Source of the DNA: Adiantum capillus-veneris
Lineage: Eukaryota; Streptophyta; Polypodiopsida; Polypodiales; Pteridaceae
NCBI GenBank assembly: GCA_014529385.2
Contig: CM043950.1
Coordinates: forward strand, 77,142,435-77,206,434
Length of the DNA: 64,000 nt
Direction: 5' to 3'
This document shows, piece by piece, positions 10,777-21,247 of this stretch; the stretch's first letter is position 1; each line of letters begins with the position of its first letter. A program made the translations under genes and the position numbers. The notes below the pieces were generated by a model, which saw only the letters and a list, made by a program, of their open reading frames with translations, ran no database searches and was not told the origin of the DNA.

Positions 10777-10806
10777 CTCTCGCACCGTCGTCGAATTCGT
10801 CAGAGT
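10777..10806 (-). other. Candidate 30-nt micro-exon A of the minus-strand gene
   Basis: On the minus strand a TTTTCTACAG acceptor precedes exactly 30 nt, followed by a GTGAGA donor. Read in phase 1 it encodes SDEFDDGAR plus split codons. Both ends are consensus and the length is a multiple of three, so inclusion or skipping keeps the frame. It pairs with micro-exon B. Confidence 0.5.
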
Positions 10807-11128
10807 CTGTAGAAAAATCCAAACCTATTATAATATAGAAGGTTTTAAAAGCATTAAAAAGCCTTTAATAGCTTTTCCCACCAGCCCTATCAAGGTTAGA
10901 TTAGCAAACTCACATGCGTGGACCAGAACTAATGGTTTTCATGATGGTTAAAAGAAGTGAAAAAAAACTTTTCACGAAAATCAGCATAACTTTCACATAC
11001 GGAGTCCGATTGCAAAACTTTTTTTACGAGCCTGTAGTTTGAGAGCGGCTCTACGCTTTTCTGAAAAAACCCTGTTCAAAAAACCTGTTGTTTACAATAG
11101 GTTTTATAAACAGTTTTCAAAAAAACAA
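10807..11128. other. Unassigned central spacer, possible 5' region of the minus-strand gene
   Basis: This stretch should hold upstream exons or the promoter of the minus-strand gene. A duplicate of the micro-exon flank extends into it to about 10,850. I find no convincing start codon or TATA element. Confidence 0.3.
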
Positions 11129-12460
11129 CGTTTAACAGTAGAATGGTAACCTAACAGGACATAAAAGTGTCCTTTCAAGGTTTTGGGAAAAAATTCCAAA
11201 ACCATAGTAGATCCACTCATTTTGAAAAATCCTTTCATGAGCTTATAGTTCAATAACTAGTACATATGGAAAAAATGAGAAACTTGTAATTTTTCTCATC
11301 CCTTGGTCAGTACAAGTCTTCAAAGTTGATGGACCAGTGCATTTTGCCCAAAACAGCAATTTCTACGGTTGATTGCATATAAATAAGAGTGGGGATTTTT
11401 GTAGGATATGAGATAAAATGACCCATTAACTTCAATGGGTTGGTGACCTAAACATATGGTTGCTTTTACCTCACTATTTTTTTTTTTGGCAAAAAAATAG
11501 GTACAAAAAAGTTGCATTTTGTCATTCTACGGACCTATCATCAAAGTTTCTATAGTCACGCTCAATAGAGATACTATATACATGTTTTCTTGGTTCCCTT
11601 TGGGCCTTTGGATTCAAAAGGAGCCATGGAGCAAAAGGATAATGGATCTCTTACAATTGGAACCCTGGGGGCAATGATAAAGTGCTAAATACAGCAAACA
11701 TGAAAAAACTAGGTTTAGCATTATGACCTCTAGAAACCCATAGAAACTACTCAATATCTAGCCAAGTTTGTAGTCTATGATTAGATATGGTTACTACCTA
11801 TAAAATAGACACAATTGGCCTAAGAAACTAGCAATATTGAGAAAGTTAAACTTGCGAAGTACTCTAAAATGTATCGTATTCTTCACAATCAAAAAACTCA
11901 ACCATCATCATATACTATGCTATATAGCGTACCCCAACACTCAAGGAAGATTAGCTTTATGTTATACATTACACTTACACAATCAAAATTGAATTTGGAT
12001 ATCAAGAAAGCCACCAAAAAAATCATAAAAGTGTTAATTTTGGCCAAAAAACAAGATTATGCATTTCTTGTGAATTGGTCATAACTTTCAATTTTAACAC
12101 TTAGCTCTCCCTACAAGCCTCAAAACATGTTGAGAATTATGAAGGCCTAACCTCTAGCCATCTAAACCTCACAAACATGAAGTTTAGAGTGGTATAGTTG
12201 CTAAAAATTGAAAAAAAAACCAAAAACAGGACCCGTTTTTTCACACAGTTTAGGTTCAAAAATGTTGTGCAAGAGTAAGGTTAATGGTGAGATCGATACT
12301 CCAAAAAAAATGCTAAGTTTTTTTCAGCTCATAAGGCAACTTTGTGGATATATAGCACCTACAAATTCATTTTCATACTCTTCAAATAATTCAAGCAAAA
12401 TGGTCACTTAACAGGACACAAAAGTGTCCAAGGACATAAAAGTGTCCTGTTACCATTCTA
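11129..12460. mobile_element. TIR-bounded 1.3-kb non-coding unit ending in a hairpin
   Basis: The left end reads TTTAACAGTAGAATGGTAAC followed by CTAACAGGAC and the hairpin GGACATAAAAGTGTCC. The right end (12,399-12,460) has the same phrase in direct and then inverted order, ending GTTACCATTCTAG. The interior has only short chance frames. It may be a small DNA transposon or foldback inserted in the spacer between the two divergent genes. I see no clear target duplication. Confidence 0.4.
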
Positions 12461-12836
12461 GTGTTAAGGGGTCAAAAAATTCGACGAAGTTAAGGGTGTC
12501 TAGAACTAGTTTTTTGAGAGTTTTGGGAAAATAATACTCACAAGTTGGACATAGTTTTGACTTCCCTTGGCTAAAAGCTCTTAGGATCAATGAGTGAGGG
12601 ACCCACCTCCACCAACCCTCTTCCTTAACCGATCTCATTGCACCTTTTTGCATGTAAAATTGTCCTGCTACAACACGTAAAACACCAGGACTATAATCAC
12701 CAAGAATCAATTTGCACATAAACAACTGAGAAAAAAACCTCATTGTATTTTGAATGTCCATCAACGCTCAATTGTCATAGCATAATCTCCAAGGCCACCT
12801 ATACTCGAACTAATGTCCTATCCTAAAAGAAAACTA
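12461..12836. other. Spacer between the TIR unit and the repeat array
   Basis: A 104-codon minus-strand frame crosses it, without recognisable motifs or splice context. I treat it as chance. Confidence 0.4.
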
Positions 12837-13820
12837 TATGACTAACTATGCTCGAACTTAAGTTTGAGCCACTCATGCAACTACTTTGAAGCCTCACCTT
12901 CTTGTAAGCTCCAACTCTTTTGATAGGTCATTCAAGGAAACTTGGGTTTGATGTAAAGCTCATCATTACCTTGGCTCCACCTTACAACTCTTTAAATGTA
13001 TAATATAGCTCGAACTTCAATTTGAGTCTCCTTCCAAATTCAAGGCTACTTCAACATAGCTTGGGTTTTTTCTCACACCTGTTGTTGCTCGTAGATTTCT
13101 AACACTTGAATGTGCATCTATGCTCAAACTTGAGTTTGAGCCTTGTACCAAATTCCATGGGTTCCTCCATGTAACTTGGGCTACATCTTGCAACCCGTGT
13201 GACAAGTATAGATTTCTAACACTTGGATGTACATTTAGGCTCAAACTTGAGATCGAGCCACCTACAAAATTCCGTGCTTGCCTCTATGAAACTTTGGCTT
13301 TGTGAAACTCTTTTTATCTAGGTATTTATAGCACTTAGATGTACATCTAGGATCAAACTTGAGCTTGATCCTCCTACCATCGTCCGTGGGTTGACTTATA
13401 GCTTGAGATCCATCTTGCAACTATTTTAAGCTAAAGATTTCTAGCACTTAGACCTACATTTAGGCTCCATCTATGCTCCGGCATTGTAACTTAGGCACCA
13501 TTTGGACCTATTTTTACCTTTAGATTTCTAGCACTTAGATGTACATTTAGGCTCAAACTTGAGCTCGAGTCTCCTACCATCCCCAATGCGTTGATTCAAT
13601 ATAACTCAAGATCCATCTTGTAACTCTTGTGAGCTATATATTTCTAGCACTTGGATGTGCATAAAGGCTCCATCCTCCTATCAAATTCCATGGGTGCCTC
13701 TGCAATATAACATAGTCCGTATCTTGCAACTCTTGTCAGCTTTATATTTCTAGCACTTGGATGTACATACAGGCTCAAACTTGAGCTCAAGCCTCCTACC
13801 ATCCTCCATGGATTGACTCA
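12837..13820. repeat. Tandem array of 110-130 bp units in the 5' region or intron of the plus-strand gene
   Basis: About seven or eight units carry a core like GCTCAAACTTGAGCTCGAGC, followed by CCTACCATCCTCCATGGGTT, CATCTTGCAACTCTTGTGAG and ATTTCTAGCACTTGGATGTA. The first unit (12,850) has the CTCGAACTTAAGTTTGAGCC form, the palindrome used in the 6.96-9.51 kb array; later units shift to CTTGAG. The array ends about 140 bp before the acceptor at 13,957. Confidence 0.8.
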
Positions 13821-13957
13821 GTGTAGATTTTCTTAATTGAATGGGATGCAAGATTTTGCCAAAATTGTGAGTGTATCCTAGGAATGCATTAAATTTTGAG
13901 TTATATGTTCAGACATACAATTTTACTGATATCTCTTGATTTTCTCAAAAATTGCAG

Positions 13958-16900
13958 GGTCCAAAAGAAGGTGATTCAGTGTTTCTTGTTGATGGTTCCA
14001 CAAGGAAAGCTCGTGGGGTTATTCATTCCACTGATGCATCTCAACATTGTGGTTTTGAATTGATTGACACAACATGTGTGGCGATACATGTACTAGAAAG
14101 TTTTGATGACACCTTCTTGATTCCATTCGTCACAATGGATGCAAGAACCAGCATCATCAAATGGCCATTGCATAATATTGTTATGGACAGAGGAAAATCT
14201 CACACAATAGATGAGGATTTTCTTGTTGGTCAAGAATATGGCTTGATAGATAGAGCGAGTTGGAAAGAGAAAAGAGTCATCCTTTGGGCTGACAATAGAT
14301 CTACAAAACTTGGTGATGGAGTGGTATTTCCGGTCCACCCATATGAGGCTATAAACTGTACTGAACTAGGTGAGAGTAGCTTGGGTGTCATTGTGGAAGG
14401 GTCGATGCATCCACATCAAAGTGATATTTCAAGTTTGAATTTGGTAAGCTGGCCTATTAGGCAGCTCACATTTGAGAATGGTGAGCCCTTGATCAAAGAC
14501 ACTGGATCCTCTTCTTCCATTGAGGGTATTCAAGATTTCCTCATGGAAGAAACGGGAGATTCCCTTGACAACTTATATCCTTCCAGTGATGACTATGAGG
14601 ATGATGGCATACATAACAACACTGAAACTAGTTTTGAAGAAGGTACCACTAGTACAGAACTAGGTCTTCTTCTTCATACTCAAAATGATAGAGAGCAGGA
14701 TGCCATTGCCGGTGACTATGATATAAGAGATGGGACAGGTAAGAAAAGGAGTTATGCACATAAAGTTAGGCCTAGAAAAAAAAAAGGTAATGCTCATGCT
14801 TTCAACAAACAATGTGATGCTACAAACATTCACAAAGTTGCAACAATTGATTGTTGTGAGATGCGATGCTGCCAGATTGGAAACAGATCCAAAATCATGC
14901 AAGCGAGGGCAGAATTTTGGGGACAAAGCTACACTAGTCGATGCACATTTGTATTGGATTGTATGAGCATGGCTCATAGAAAAGATCAAGAAGAGGAATG
15001 CTTTGATTTTACTTTTGATGGAAAGAAGGTATGTAGTAAAGCATGGTATGTAATGTATAGAATATGAAAGTCAACATTTTACAGGCTGCGTAAAAAAATC
15101 TTGGATGAAGCATGCAATGGCAATCATGGAAACACTGGAATAATAAGGAAGAGCTTAACACATGTTGAGATGGCAAAAGCACTCATACAAGGCTTCATAG
15201 ATAATAATGCAGATCAAATGCCACATAAGTCAAGGACAAAACCATGCATGGAACTCGAGAAACTCAACGTGTTCTACCAACGATGTACAAACAAGTGGAC
15301 ATCTTGCGGGAATTAACCGACACACTTGTCACAATGGAATACAAAACGTTGTCACAGCCAACATTCTCAAGGTTGTGGAACACAGTCTTCAAGATAGACA
15401 CTTTATCAAAATCAAGCACATTCTCTAAATGTGACATTTGCACATCCATAAAGGTCAAGCTGGAGTCACCAAAAATCAGGTGGAGCGTGCTAGATACATG
15501 GCACAGAGGAGATCACACATGTTGCAACAAATGAGCTGTAGAAATCTATACTATGCTTGGAGGAGCTCTTCAAAAATGAATCCAACCAAGTTCTTGTGCA
15601 TTATACATGACAAGATGGACCAGAGTAAGACTGCTATACCACAAATTAAACCAGCTCCAAAATCTCTCAATGGAGTTGAGAGGCTTCCAGTATCCTTGAC
15701 ATGAATTCTCACTCATGGACATGGATAAACAGCTTATGGTCACTTTGCATTGGGATTATGGCCGAGTGATCCCAACTTCACAATTGCATCTCTCTCAAAA
15801 TGTCTAAGAAATTTAGAAAGAAGAGATAAACATATGTTTGGTGACTTGAGCTTAGAAAACTCAAGTGTAGAACCACAAAAAAATCTTTTTGATTGTGTTT
15901 TGTCTGCAGCTTCTCTCTATCACCATATGAAAGTGATTAAGGAGAAAAACCAATACTGCAAGGAACAGAGTGCTTAGAATGAAGAGGCAGAGACTGATCT
16001 AATCACAAATGTGAATGTGGACACTGAGACAGGGAAATGATTGTCCAAGGATGCAATCAATCTTTGGTACTAATGCACATGTAGAGGAGGATGGCAATGT
16101 ATTTGGGTTCAAGAGGTTTCCAAGAATATTGTTGTTGCAAATTGACAATTGTGGTTCAGAAAATAAGAATTGATATGTGTTTGCATACCTATCATTGTTG
16201 GTTGCACGAGGAGTCTTTGACATTGTACAACTTGGATTTCTTATGGTTGGTCACACTCATGAAGACATTGATGCATTGTTCAGCCGCTTTTCTGAGAAGC
16301 TTAGAAAACAAGCCATTTTTACATTTCCACATTTGATGAAGATCTTCAGTGAGTGTGTTAGCATGCATCTAGCACCTTTTCTCCTACAAAAGGTGGCAAA
16401 CTTTAAAGGATTTGTAAAGGGGTTCTTACATGATGGAGCAGATAGCTTAGTGGGTCATTCAAAGCCATTGCAATTTAGGTTCTATATGAGTGATGGAATA
16501 CCTTTGATGCAATACAAAGTGCACCCTAAAAATGTGGATTGGTTACCCGAAAATGGTATAGAGTTATGGAAGAGAAATGATCAAGGAGGAGCCAAGGTTC
16601 CTGAAGGTGTTCCAAAAGTATTACCACTCTTTGAGTATGTTAGAGATAGTGAGAAAGTTATGGAAGGAATAAAGAAGTATGTTAGTTGTTGGTGGAAAGA
16701 TCACTTGCAAGAGAAAGGAGATGAAAGTGAGTATGCTAGGTGGATCAACCCATTTCTTATGTACTGGGAGAATCTCATGAAAGTTATGCAAAACCCTGGA
16801 CAAAGTGAAAACACTTTATTTGATGACTTTTGGCCAAGGAGTATGTGTGAACAAGATCATCCTCTGGAAGTTCCATTGGAAGATGGTCTAGATGAAGCAC

Positions 16901-17367
16901 TTGACATAATAGAGGGCCACTATTGTGGTCCAATGCGCAACAAACCTGCTGAGGAGTTCAACCCAACTCTTGATATGGCAAAGGGAGACTTTGTACTTGT
17001 GCAACCTTGTGATGAAAATTACCCGATCTGGTTAGGAGTGGCAGCAACAGATATTGATGAGAACAATGACTCAGCAACCTATCTTCAAGGGAAGATACAA
17101 TACTGGGCACCAATCTCAAAGAAGAAGAATGCAAGTGATGTGGAGGTTTACAAGGATTGTTGGAACAAGTATTGGAGAGAGAACATCAATGATCCTCAAC
17201 GTTGGGAAGACTCTAGCTACATCATTTGGGCATGGAAGCCCAAGGGTGGACGAATTCCTGAAAAAATCAAGATTCCAAAGGCAATAATCCTCAAGGCCAA
17301 AGAGAGTCAGTTGAAACTTGATGAACATGAGGCACCATCAAATGTCAATGCAAATGAAGAGGAATGA
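13958..17367 (+). pseudogene. DUF7869-type transposase-like gene with several stops and frameshifts
   Basis: A TTTTCTCAAAAATTGCAG acceptor starts the exon at 13958 with GPKEGDSV. The N-terminal 110 residues end in a segment with IIKWP, similar to a domain next to plant CACTA-type transposases. An acidic linker follows, then CC/RC residues, FWGQS and FDFTFDGKKVCSKAW. The core has FSKCDIC (about 15,419), IIHDKMDQSKTAIPQ (about 15,600-15,645), LQIDNCGSENKN (16,135-16,170) and GFLMVGHTHEDIDALFSR (16,230-16,283), the ordered acidic motifs I associate with DUF7869 proteins. I infer an RNase H-like transposase fold. The C-terminus (YPIWLGV, IQYWAP) may be a small reader-like domain. Breaks: TGA 15065, frameshifts near 15,244 and 15,450-15,475, TGA 15702, TAA 15726, TAG 15975 with a frame change, and TGA 16171. 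The last 396 codons are open. Confidence 0.7.
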
Positions 17368-17640
17368 TCGCTTAGCATTTGCCTTTCAACTTTGTAATCT
17401 TCTAGCAATGGGTCCAATTAGTCCACCCATAGCTATTGTCATTATCAACATTGATAATGGCATCCCACATTTGTAATCTTCAAGAAATCTTATTCAATAT
17501 GAATGGTGTTTTTTTTTCAGATTAGTCACCCAAGTTTTTCTTGCAACTTACATATATTTTAATTGTTTTATCAAATGAAGCATGTAGCTCAATTGTCTAT
17601 ATCTTAGATTATAAGAAGACCCTTGAAAGGGCACATTGTA
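17368..17640 (+). other. 3' flank of the transposase-like pseudogene
   Basis: AT-rich and non-coding. No terminal inverted repeat or polyadenylation signal stands out. No CTTAAG palindrome core is seen here or further right, so the right limit of the composite element probably lies in this stretch. Confidence 0.35.
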
Positions 17641-18561
17641 AAACATTAGTGATGTAGCTCCTTTAAACATTGTAAATGTAAATTTAAAATATTTTAATAT
17701 AACGGTGGGTATATATAGAGCTGTGGGTTTTTTCCTTGATCCCCCAAGGGTTTTTTCATCCACAGTTAGGTACATTCATTTGAGTGGGGGTGTTGAGCTA
17801 TATATAGTATCTCTATGTATAGCACCCTGGTCCCCTCTATATAAACTCATCTCGTGTAGTCACTGGACACACTTTTGGGGTTCTCAGTTCTGGAGTCCTC
17901 TCTCTCTCTCCGGCTCTCGTGTTCTCTCATCTTCCTCCCTTGTCAACACTTTTTATGTTCATACTTTGTGTTCACATATGTTGTCGTGCGTATATATGTC
18001 CTCAAAAGAGTGGCATGGCGAACCATCTCTTATGGCATTGTGAACGTAATTATTTCACTAACGATGCTAATCATTTTCATGACTATGTTTGTTGATTCTA
18101 TGATCTATGATGGATTGATCAAAGAATTGATTTCATAAAGACAAACTTGGGGACAATAAAAGACATATGAAGACATGTTTGGTGATGCCATATTGATGAC
18201 AACATAAAGATATGTTTGGTGATGCGTTAGTGATGACAAGCTACACAGCAGATTCACGATGACACTTCTGATTACGAGCTAATCGATAGCATTTACACCT
18301 CTTTATTGAACCTTTGTATTCATTATTGTATTTGATAGGATAGGAGTAATGTAACTCCTCATAAAACATTCATTGTCAAAGGAGTGATGTAGCTCCTCAT
18401 AAAATATTCATTGTAAAAAGAGTTATGTAGCTCCTGATGAACATTTGTATATTCAATGATTTTTATAATATAACGGTGGGTGTATATAGAGCTGTGGGTT
18501 TTTCCCTTGATCCCCCAAGGGTTTTTTCATCCACAGTTAGGGACCCTTATTTGAGCGGGGG
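17641..18561 (+). mobile_element. Short-LTR copia relic: 3' leader, LTR and non-coding internal region
   Basis: From about 17,700 the sequence matches the segment upstream of the 3' LTR of the complete copia element at 30.7-36.2 kb: CCCCCAAGGGTTTTTTCATCC, then a GAGTGGGGG polypurine tract. LTR A follows at 17791-17948 (TGTTGAG to GTCAACA). The internal part has a tandem of about 57 bp (GATGTAGCTCCTCATAAAA, three copies at 18,340-18,460). It then repeats the same upstream module from 18,470, starting AACGGTGGGT, with a GAGCGGGGG tract. No coding sequence remains. Confidence 0.65.
17791..17948 (+). repeat. LTR A, copia relic family
   Basis: A 158-bp unit with TG...CA ends, preceded by a polypurine tract and rich in CTCTCTC near its 3' end. 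No tRNA-Met primer site follows it. Confidence 0.65.
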
Positions 18562-18709
18562 TGTTGAGCTTATATGTGAATCTACTCAATATATGGCTTC
18601 TCTATATATGGCACCCAGGTCTCCTCTATATATACATCATCTCATGTGTGTATTCTATGAATACACACTTTGGGGTTCTATTTTTGTGCTCTCTCTTTCT
18701 GTCTCAACA
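18562..18709 (+). repeat. LTR B, copia relic family
   Basis: A 148-bp unit, TGTTGAGC to TCTCAACA, preceded by a polypurine tract. It is diverged from LTR A but has the same order of motifs: TCTATATATGGCACCC, then ACACTTTGGGGTTC, then CTCTCTTTC. The sequence after it is not recognised. Confidence 0.65.
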
Positions 18710-19014
18710 CTTGGCACTATTGGTAGTTTAGTACGTACTCATGAGCATCATGATGTAAGTCCGGCCAATAAAATTGTCGTCGAACTAAGGCATATATCTT
18801 GCAAATGCCTGGATTACCAGCACTGGGAATATCATGACATTCAAATAAGATTTGGCACCTAGTGTCTGAGTCCTTTGGCACGTATACTCTACCCTTTTGG
18901 AGTAGGTAGAAATAATCAATGGAAAAATTCTTCCATCACTTAAGATCTTCCTCAGTAGGGGTGGAGCTCTGTGTGTTGGAGTTTTTATCTACGCGTTGTC
19001 GTGTAGATCTGCTT
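18710..19014. other. Unassigned spacer with a polypurine-like tract
   Basis: No gene is recognised. CAGTAGGGGTGGA near 18,950 resembles the AGAGGGGGTGGA in front of the second direct repeat at 23.7 kb, so part of this may be element sequence. Confidence 0.35.
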
Positions 19015-19684
19015 TCGTGAGGAGACAAAGAGCCGAGAAATTCAAGCTACGCTTCTTTGAAGCCTACACATTTAGTGAGTAGTGATCGGGGGTTGTTAAC
19101 AGGACAAGTTTAATGATTAATGTATGCCAGATGCGACTTAAAGGGGCTAGTAGATACCTTAATGATGGCAAAAATGAGTATGCAAGAAGTGAGAAAAAAT
19201 GGGAGATTATGATCTAGAACTGCTGTGCTTGAAGTGCTCTATCGGCCTATCTTTACGGCTCGAACGTTATGGCAGTTTGAAGTTTAAGACGATTGTAGAT
19301 CCGTACCCGACTGGGCAACCTCACCTGAGGTGATAGAAATGAAATGAATGCACGGGCCTGAAGTGGTCACTTTCTGGAGCGTGTCATTATTTCGAGGTCA
19401 ATGATCAAAGTTACTATTGCTAAGATGGTTTCGTGCCATTCCAATTCGCTCGATTGGAGTGCCATTAGGGAGTTTTTGGGGTTCAACACGCTGCTCTAGA
19501 ATACAGTACAATTAAAAGATCAATAAGTGCTTGAGGAGCATTGTGTTTGGAATGTCATCTCTTGGAATGTAATGATTACGGGATAAACCCAAGAGAGGTA
19601 GGTCCAAGAAATTGGTTAGTCTGAGCAAGTGCAAAAGCAATTACTCATACTTGCATCTAAATGGCCGTGGAAATTTCCGCAACT
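19015..19684 (+). repeat. 5' direct repeat of the 19.0-24.4 kb element
   Basis: It matches 23,701-24,385 almost end to end with scattered substitutions and small indels. Similarity fades after GCATCTAAATGGCC. Confidence 0.7.
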
Positions 19685-21070
19685 CTGAAACGGGTAACAA
19701 AAACTCACAATGATAATGTTAGTCGGTGGCTAGTGGCGCCTTTACAAAAGCATGATATGCGTATCAAATGTGGTTCCCTCTACTATGAAGCTGTGGCCGC
19801 CCAAGGCAAAGAGGCCACCCTCCCTTAACATCGTAAGGTGAGGCCGCCCAATGCCCAAGGGCAACCAAATTTTAAGGGCCGCCCATTATGAGGTCCAAAG
19901 GCCACCCGAGAAAGAAAAAAGGGTTTTGGGGCATTGGCCTCCCATGAAATGGATACCCACTTTAACTATGAAGTTTTTGGAAGTGTGAAAACGAGGTAAA
20001 ATGGGGAGAGGCAGTGCAAGAAGTCAAAACGGACGAGGAGGGGAGAAGATCATGCTCGCATGGGTCGCAACAGCACTCAGGAGACCGCGAGCATGAAGAA
20101 GAAAGTGCTCAGCTCACCAAGGCACCCCTTTTTGGCATCACTCCAGCCGGGTTTCACTCTAGTCCGCAACCGGCCCTGCCACGTCATGGGACGGGTTTTT
20201 ATGGTGTTCCTAGCGTTGCTAAGGGAGGGAGAGAGCTATTAATAGGTTGGTTATTTTTGCATGGAGGGGGAATTTTTACATGCGAGAGAGTAGGCAAGCC
20301 AAGGCAAGGAGAAAGAAGGCAAGCAAGCAGAGCTTGTGAAGGGCTTGTTGAGGCAAACAAGTGGAGCTTGAGAAGAGCTTGTCAAGGCAAGCAAGCAACG
20401 CAAGAGAGAAATCTTGTCGAGGCAAGCAAGTAAAGCAAGGGAGGAAGCTTGTCGAGGAAAGAAAATAGGTCGAGAAGAAGCTTGTCGAAGCAAGCAAGCT
20501 TGAGAAGGCGAGCTTGGTTAGAGAAAGCAAGGTGAAGAAGAGCTTAAGGAAGAAGAAGGGAAGGGAGCCTCGAACCAATAGGAAATCTCTCTCCCTCTCT
20601 CTCCCTCTCTCTCTCTCTCTCTCCCTCTCGTCCTTGACTAATAAAACAAGCAAGGATACTCGGTTAGTAAAGTAAGAAGGAACTCTCTCCCTCGAGAGTA
20701 AGAAGATCTTGGGAAGGGAAAGATAAGGCAAGGGAAGCTCGGTAAGAGGGCAGATGTCCTAATCGGAAAGCATTCGGGGAGTCTGACGTTAAGCAGCAAG
20801 AAAAGGGAGCAGTAAGGCAAGCAGGAGAGAGGGTAACCTCTCTCTACCATAATTGGGAATAACAAGGACATCAATCAGGGAATTTCACCAGATATGTAGG
20901 TCCTGATCAGCTATATATGGCTCCAATGGCAAGCATAAGTGAGAAATTTACAATCATGATCTTATTTGAGAGCATTTAACTCTCCTAACACCATCAGTGT
21001 TGTTAACGACAAACATTTGTAGTCGAGTTTCACTTCGGGTAATCATTAGCAGCTTAGAACATTCCGGTTT
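19685..21070. repeat. Leader region with purine-rich AGGCAAGCAAG tandem repeats
   Basis: From 20,290 to 20,580 the sequence is nearly all purine with degenerate units such as GCTTGTCGAGGCAAGCAAG. A TCTCTCCC microsatellite follows at 20,583-20,630. Open frames across this stretch on both strands reflect composition and are not supported as genes. Confidence 0.6.
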
Positions 21071-21247
21071 TTGTCACTTTTTAAGCATTTAAGGTGTTTT
21101 CAAAGTCTTTTGCTTTGTGTATTGGATCTACTCTCTTGTACCTCCCACAACCAGAGGCCCGGCGCCTGCCCAACTCACGTTTCGAACACATATACCCTGA
21201 CATCTTTGGTGCACCTGACGCAAAACAAGCTGAGGTGGGAGGTAAAT

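Larger units (their letters stand above)
1093..10806 (-). pseudogene. Multi-exon ParB-like / DNA-methyltransferase-like gene, broken by four in-frame stops
   Basis: I reconstruct one gene read leftwards from phase-compatible splice sites. The exons are 10777-10806, 10594-10623, 5459-6885, 3490-5110 and 1412-1900, then probably a last piece ending at 1093. Joins are phase 1 for the micro-exons, phase 0 at 5459/5110 and phase 1 at 3490/1900. In-frame stops interrupt it: TAA at 6164-6166, TGA at 5750-5752, TGA at 5660-5662 and TAG at 4589-4591; the reading frame continues sensibly past each. Recognisable parts are a ParB/sulfiredoxin-like GQHS-type motif and a Rossmann methyltransferase-like region with FCGG. 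The first exon is not identified and should lie right of 10,806. Intron 2 (6886-10593) holds a palindrome array. The gene is divergent from the transposase-like gene at 13,958, and the two may be halves of one mobile element. Exon structure is inferred without transcript data. Confidence 0.55.

Noticed and set aside
20014-20731. Several open frames of 60-150 codons on both strands
   Set aside because: They run through AGGCAAGCAAG tandem repeats and a TCTCTCCC tract; openness reflects composition.
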